A stretch of DNA of 8,919 bases, from contig UQVI01000075.1 in assembly GCA_900544515.1 (NCBI GenBank), forward strand, positions 1 to 8,919, written 5' to 3'. Of this stretch, positions 6,444 to 8,919 are shown one piece after another. The first letter of the stretch is position 1, and each line of letters begins with the position of its first letter. A model generated the notes under the pieces. That model worked only from the letters and a program-made list of their open reading frames with translations. It was not told where the DNA came from and ran no database searches. This stretch comes from an uncultured Oscillospiraceae bacterium (lineage in GTDB: Bacteria > Bacillota > Clostridia > Oscillospirales > Acutalibacteraceae). A program made the position numbers and the translations under genes.

Positions 6444-7073
6444 CTATTTTCTTACTACAGAAATTCTTTGCTGAATATGATTACCATTTGCAATTTCATC
6501 AACCATTGCAATTGCATAATCAGCATAAGAAATAATACTTTCGCCCTTTTCGTTTAAAGTTAATTCTTCACCTGCTAAAATGTATTCACCTGTTCTTTCA
6601 CCATCTGCCTGAAAATCACCTGCAGGTGATACAAAAGTCCATTTAACATCATTTCTGAGACGAAGCTCATCAAGTGCTTTACTTTGTGCTGCTGCAAGTG
6701 GTTTAAATATTTCAGGGAAATCAGGACCATCCATTACCTGAACAGTATGTTCAGTATTGACATAAAGACTTCCGGCACCACCAACAACGACAAGTCTGGT
6801 AGCTGTACTTGAAAGTGCATCACATAATACCTTAAGTGAAGTGCTGTGAAGAGGAAGTGTATCCTCTGTCCATGCACCGAATGCATCAACTACAACATCA
6901 AATTCCTTCAAATCTTCAGTGGAAATGTCCAAAATATCCTTGATTGAAAATTTTGGAGCAACTGACTTGTTTTCGTCTCTTACGATTGCTGTTACATCCA
7001 TACCTCTTTTAACAGCTTCCTCTGTAATAAGTCTTCCTGCTTTACCATTTGCACATACTACTGCTAATTTCAT
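6444..7073 (-). CDS. NAD(P)-binding oxidoreductase, SDR/NmrA-like (BVR-B type)
   Basis: A 209-residue Rossmann-fold protein of the atypical short-chain dehydrogenase group that includes NmrA-like and biliverdin-reductase-B-like proteins. The nucleotide motif is ANGKAGRLI (8-16), where the first Gly of the usual GxxGxxG is Cys7. Further family blocks are VVVDAFGAW (60-68), RLVVVGGAGSLYV (93-105), TFVSPAGDFQADGERTGEY (146-164) and ISYADYAIAMVDE (181-193). It lacks a clear YxxxK catalytic pair, so the substrate, or whether it is a sensor rather than an enzyme, is open. AAAGGAGA on the minus strand (7083-7090) gives a good ribosome site about 10 nt before the ATG. It is divergent from an HxlR regulator, which very often controls neighbouring NAD(P)H oxidoreductases, and is followed without a terminator by the macrodomain gene. 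Confidence 0.87.
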   Translation of the reverse strand: MKLAVVCANGKAGRLITEEAVKRGMDVTAIVRDENKSVAPKFSIKDILDISTEDLKEFDVVVDAFGAWTEDTLPLHSTSLKVLCDALSSTATRLVVVGGAGSLYVNTEHTVQVMDGPDFPEIFKPLAAAQSKALDELRLRNDVKWTFVSPAGDFQADGERTGEYILAGEELTLNEKGESIISYADYAIAMVDEIANGNHIQQRISVVRK

Positions 7074-7130
7074 TTATATTTATCTCCTTTAGAATGATTT
7101 ACGATTTGTAAGAGTGTGTCGACTTATCTC

Positions 7131-7160
7131 TTGACTTCATTGTACCGCTTATGGTATCAT
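7131..7160 (+). promoter_or_regulatory. promoter of the HxlR-family gene
   Basis: TTGACT (7131-7136), an 18-nt spacer, and TATCAT (7155-7160). The start of transcription would be near 7167, leaving a long leader of about 140 nt before the ATG at 7308. It overlaps the opposing promoter of the SDR gene. Confidence 0.65.
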
Positions 7161-7167
7161 CTGTAAA
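7139..7167 (-). promoter_or_regulatory. promoter of the SDR-macrodomain-sirtuin unit
   Basis: On the minus strand TTTACA (7162-7167) and TACAAT (7139-7144) are separated by 17 nt, a good sigma-A match. Transcription would start near 7132, giving a leader of about 59 nt. It lies face to face with the HxlR promoter, so only one polymerase can occupy the site at a time. Confidence 0.72.
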
Positions 7168-7179
7168 GTAAGCACTTTA
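7164..7179. promoter_or_regulatory. candidate HxlR operator on the divergent promoters
   Basis: TAAAGT (7164-7169) and ACTTTA (7174-7179) form a perfect inverted repeat around AAGC. It covers part of the -35 of the SDR promoter and the predicted start of the hxlR transcript, so one bound dimer could block both. HxlR-family regulators generally bind short AT-rich inverted repeats as winged-helix dimers; assignment to this protein is inference. Confidence 0.5.
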
Positions 7180-7188
7180 TTGTGCCGT

Positions 7189-7230
7189 AGTTACCCAAAG
7201 GGAACTATTGGGCAGTTACCAATTGGTAAC
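7189..7230. promoter_or_regulatory. paired operator-like repeats in the hxlR leader
   Basis: GTTACCAATTGGTAAC (7215-7230) is a perfect 16-bp palindrome. A related imperfect dyad, AGTTACCCAAAGGGAACT, lies at 7189-7206, and AGTTACC recurs directly with a 25-bp period (7189 and 7214). CCCAA (7194-7198) and TTGGG (7208-7212) add a third inverted pair. No T run follows, so it is not an intrinsic terminator. It lies downstream of the hxlR start and upstream of the SDR promoter, a position suited to autorepression of one gene and control of the other. Confidence 0.55.
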
Positions 7231-7294
7231 AAATGCGTATTTTCGCAGCTTATCACGGAAAATACAAATTCAAAAAAATCTCAGAAAATTTTTT

Positions 7295-7300
7295 AGGAGA
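7295..7300 (+). promoter_or_regulatory. ribosome-binding site fixing the HxlR start
   Basis: AGGAGA lies 7 nt before the ATG at 7308. The upstream in-frame ATG at 7233 has no such site and sits directly after the 7215-7230 palindrome. Confidence 0.85.
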
Positions 7301-7307
7301 TGTTATT

Positions 7308-7637
7308 ATGGCTGAAAATGAAGTGAAAAATCTGCCAGCCTGTCCGGTAGAGACCACATTAACATTGATAGGAAATAAATGGAAAGTATTAATCCTGCGT
7401 GATTTATTACCCGGTACAAAAAGATTCGGCGAATTAAAAAAGTCTTTAGGCTCTGTAAGTCAGAAGGTACTTACGGCACAGTTAAGAGATATGGAGGCGG
7501 ACGGTCTTATTTCAAGAACAGTTTATGCTGAAGTACCGCCGAGAGTTGAATATACATTAACAGACTTGGGTATGAGCCTGAAGCCTGTTCTTGATTCAAT
7601 GCTGACTTGGGGGGAAAATTATAAGGCAAGCATATAA
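7308..7637 (+). CDS. HxlR-family winged-helix transcriptional regulator
   Basis: A 109-residue DNA-binding protein, the full length of the family. The sequence runs PACPVETTLTLIGNKWKVLI (10-29), the winged helix with RFGELKKSLGSVSQKVLTAQLRDME at 39-63 including the recognition helix, then DGLISR (65-70), VPPRVEYTLTDLG (76-88) and a C-terminal dimer helix. Cys12 is in the position of the N-terminal redox-sensing Cys of YodB and HypR in Bacillus, so thiol or electrophile sensing is plausible. The start at 7308 has a good ribosome site; an open frame reaches 7233 but its extra 25 residues do not resemble the family. It is divergent from the SDR gene and probably controls both itself and that gene. 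Confidence 0.92.
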   Translation: MAENEVKNLPACPVETTLTLIGNKWKVLILRDLLPGTKRFGELKKSLGSVSQKVLTAQLRDMEADGLISRTVYAEVPPRVEYTLTDLGMSLKPVLDSMLTWGENYKASI

Positions 7638-7665
7638 AAAGGTACAGGCAGTTGCCTGTACCTTT
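7638..7665 (-). terminator. terminator for the DUF1848 gene, also past HxlR
   Basis: A perfect 13-bp stem, AAAGGTACAGGCA (7638-7650) with TGCCTGTACCTTT (7653-7665), encloses only GT, so the real loop must open by a pair. On the minus strand it runs into TTTTTATATG, a proper tail for the DUF1848 transcript. On the plus strand the tail is only TTT followed by CAGC, so it should be weaker for HxlR. Confidence 0.8.
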
Positions 7666-7675
7666 CAGCTATGTC

Positions 7676-8599
7676 TTAAAAATTCAGTTGTAAATCCACC
7701 CAGCTTTCCTGTTCAGCCGTTTTAATTTCATCTTCAGGCTGAATATTTCCAATCAGAAGCGGTGAATTCGGATTATGCAGCTTTGCATTTCTGATAACCG
7801 CGTCTTTATTTGTGTTTGCGTAACAATATCTGCAAAAATGCCTGCAGGTATCATATGCACCTATATCATTACCGAAGAAACAGGCGCAGTCCTTACGCTG
7901 GCTTTTTTTCTTCGGCATATTTAATTTGGTATGCAACGCAGTTTCATACACTGTCTGTGTTAAGCAGCCGTCACAGTCAATACCGTATTGTTCCAGCTCA
8001 TTACCCTCTGCGCAGGCTTTTATTGTGATACCATACTTTTTTCCGATATCGGCGAAGACTTTGCCGATTATCAATCGTTCTTCCTTGCTTACCATTCTGC
8101 CCTGTGGAAAATTTGTTATAACCTTTTTATATAAATCAATAAAGCTGATAATACAGGTATGCGTATAGCTTGAAAGCTCCTTTGCCATTGATTCAAAGGC
8201 ATTAAGATGAAAGTCAATCGAATACTTGTCTGTTATGAATATCGGGTCATATCTCCAGCCAACGCTGTCAATTCCGACAGCTTCAGACAGCCTCTTAAAA
8301 TCCTGAATCACTTTTCTTTTATCAGGAACATTGGACTCAATCTCCTTTCCGTAAGGTGTTATTGTAACAAACCAGTATTGTCCGAACGGATTGAGAACAT
8401 CCATATGTTCCAGCATAGGAGCAGGATTTTTCGTGCAGAAGGCTATCAGGTCAACAACATCAGGATTTATGATATATTTTGTAACTGATGAAGGATTATA
8501 CGGATTACGCACCATAACATAGCCTTCCTTTATTCTGTTGATAAACCATTCTGCATAAAAAGCAGGGATATCCGTTCTCATTCCTGTTTGTAAAATCAT
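7676..8599 (-). CDS. DUF1848 family protein with C-terminal radical-SAM-like Cys cluster
   Basis: A 307-residue protein of unknown function. The N terminus has the family pattern RTDIPAFYAEWF (8-19), VRNPYNP (30-36), PDVVDLIAFCTKNPAPML (46-63) and YWFVTITPYG (75-84), consistent with a barrel-like fold. Toward the end lie CDGC (209-212), CAC (238-240) and CRHFCRYCYAN (252-262). The last contains CX3CX2C with an aromatic before the third Cys, the pattern that binds the 4Fe-4S cluster in radical SAM enzymes, but here near the C terminus rather than the N terminus. No leader peptide or membrane segment is present. AGAGG on the minus strand (8606-8610) precedes the ATG by 6 nt. It has its own terminator and lies after the rpmB terminator, so it needs its own promoter; only a weak candidate (TTGCCG, 17 nt, TAATAA) is visible. 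Confidence 0.88.
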   Translation of the reverse strand: MILQTGMRTDIPAFYAEWFINRIKEGYVMVRNPYNPSSVTKYIINPDVVDLIAFCTKNPAPMLEHMDVLNPFGQYWFVTITPYGKEIESNVPDKRKVIQDFKRLSEAVGIDSVGWRYDPIFITDKYSIDFHLNAFESMAKELSSYTHTCIISFIDLYKKVITNFPQGRMVSKEERLIIGKVFADIGKKYGITIKACAEGNELEQYGIDCDGCLTQTVYETALHTKLNMPKKKSQRKDCACFFGNDIGAYDTCRHFCRYCYANTNKDAVIRNAKLHNPNSPLLIGNIQPEDEIKTAEQESWVDLQLNF

Positions 8600-8639
8600 A
8601 ATGAACCTCTGATTATTAATATTAATTTAAAATATCGGC

Positions 8640-8668
8640 AAAAAAATAAGCACCGAAAAATCGGTGCT
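8640..8668 (-). terminator. terminator of rpmB
   Basis: Stem AGCACCGA (8649-8656) and TCGGTGCT (8661-8668) with an AAAA loop. On the minus strand it continues into TATTTTTTT and ends the rpmB transcript 17 nt after its stop. The plus strand also has a T run (8670-8674), so the hairpin could act both ways. Confidence 0.88.
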
Positions 8669-8685
8669 GTTTTTATGCGAAATAA

Positions 8686-8871
8686 TTATGCTCTTTCAAC
8701 CTTACCTGAGCGAAGGCATCTTGTACATACATTAACTCTTTTAGGAGAGCCGTTTACAATAGCCTTTACTTTTTTAATGTTTGGTTTCCAGGTTCTGTTT
8801 GATCTTCTGTGTGAGTGAGAAACCTTGATGCCGAAAGATACGTCTTTTCCGCAGTATTCACATTTTGCCAT
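8686..8871 (-). CDS. rpmB: 50S ribosomal protein L28
   Basis: A 61-residue protein of the large ribosomal subunit starting MAKCEYCGKDVSFG. CEYC (4-7) and CTRC (49-52) form a zinc ribbon, so this is the Cys4 zinc-binding form. SHSHRRSNRTWKPNIKKV (18-35) is the conserved rRNA-binding core. The open frame extends 15 codons upstream, but AAGGAGGTG (8879-8887) sits 7 nt before the Met at 8871 and the family begins there. It is monocistronic as far as visible, ending at a hairpin. Confidence 0.97.
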   Translation of the reverse strand: MAKCEYCGKDVSFGIKVSHSHRRSNRTWKPNIKKVKAIVNGSPKRVNVCTRCLRSGKVERA

Positions 8872-8878
8872 TTGCGAA

Positions 8879-8887
8879 CACCTCCTT
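8879..8887 (-). promoter_or_regulatory. strong ribosome-binding site of rpmB
   Basis: AAGGAGGTG on the minus strand is a nine-base match to the anti-Shine-Dalgarno complement, 7 nt before the ATG at 8871. It rules out the upstream in-frame ATG at 8916, which would be translated through it. Confidence 0.9.
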
Positions 8888-8906
8888 AAATATTTAGAAC
8901 GTTGGT

Positions 8907-8912
8907 ATAATA
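8907..8912 (-). promoter_or_regulatory. possible -10 element of the rpmB promoter
   Basis: TATTAT on the minus strand lies about 35 nt before the rpmB ATG, a suitable place for a -10 box. The matching -35 would fall beyond the end of the window, so it cannot be confirmed. Confidence 0.4.
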
Positions 8913-8919
8913 TCACAAC

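Noticed and set aside
7189..7230. Palindromes as an intrinsic terminator or attenuator of hxlR
   Set aside because: No T run follows any of the dyads; the arrangement looks like protein-binding sites.
7233..7307. N-terminal extension of the HxlR protein from the ATG at 7233
   Set aside because: No ribosome site, family homologues begin near 7308, and AGGAGA precedes that ATG.
7810..8488. Plus-strand open frames opposite the DUF1848 gene
   Set aside because: Overlapping antisense shadows without ribosome sites or recognisable protein features.
8872..8916. 15-residue N-terminal extension of L28
   Set aside because: It would read through the strong ribosome-binding site at 8879-8887; the family starts with MAKC at 8871.

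Overview
The window reads as the end of a low-GC Firmicutes contig, most likely from a gut-type Clostridia in or near Oscillospiraceae/Ruminococcaceae. The reasons are the AT-rich codon use, strong AGGAGG ribosome-binding sites, a clostridial-type glucose-6-phosphate isomerase, Cys4 zinc forms of L32 and L28, and the DUF177-rpmF-der-plsY order. This placement is inferred from protein character; no search was run. The first 45 bases are not genomic. They match the end of an Illumina Nextera i7 adapter (tail of P7, index N701, read-2 transposase adapter with the Tn5 mosaic end), so native sequence starts at about base 46, inside pgi.

Layout. Bases 46-1813 (+) hold 5'-truncated pgi and a small P-loop NTPase-like protein of unknown function, closed by a hairpin terminator. 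A consensus sigma-A promoter (1891-1919) then drives the housekeeping block: DUF177/YceD protein, rpmF (L32), a terminator-like hairpin, der (ribosome-assembly GTPase) and plsY (glycerol-3-phosphate acyltransferase). A strong terminator (4773-4807) ends this block and also faces the convergent cassette.

Bases 4806-7637 form an accessory-looking module. On the minus strand an NAD(P)-binding SDR/NmrA-like protein is followed after 44 nt by a zinc-type macrodomain protein, which overlaps by 56 nt a class M sirtuin (SirTM). Divergent from the SDR gene is an HxlR-family regulator with a conserved N-terminal Cys, the type that senses thiol or electrophile stress in related proteins. The divergent promoters lie face to face and overlap, with inverted-repeat operator candidates on and beside them. 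The reading offered here is a redox-responsive unit in which an HxlR regulator controls an oxidoreductase plus a reversible protein ADP-ribosylation pair: SirTM as writer, macrodomain as eraser. The lipoyl carrier and ligase genes (gcvH-L, lplA2) that accompany SirTM in staphylococci and streptococci are not seen here.

Bases 7638-8919 (-) hold a DUF1848 protein with a radical-SAM-like Cys cluster near its C terminus, and rpmB (L28) with the start of its leader at the window edge. Most transcription units end in recognisable hairpins. No gene-free stretch exceeds 300 bases; the longest is the 234-nt divergent control region at 7074-7307. No tRNA, rRNA, CRISPR array or insertion sequence is seen.
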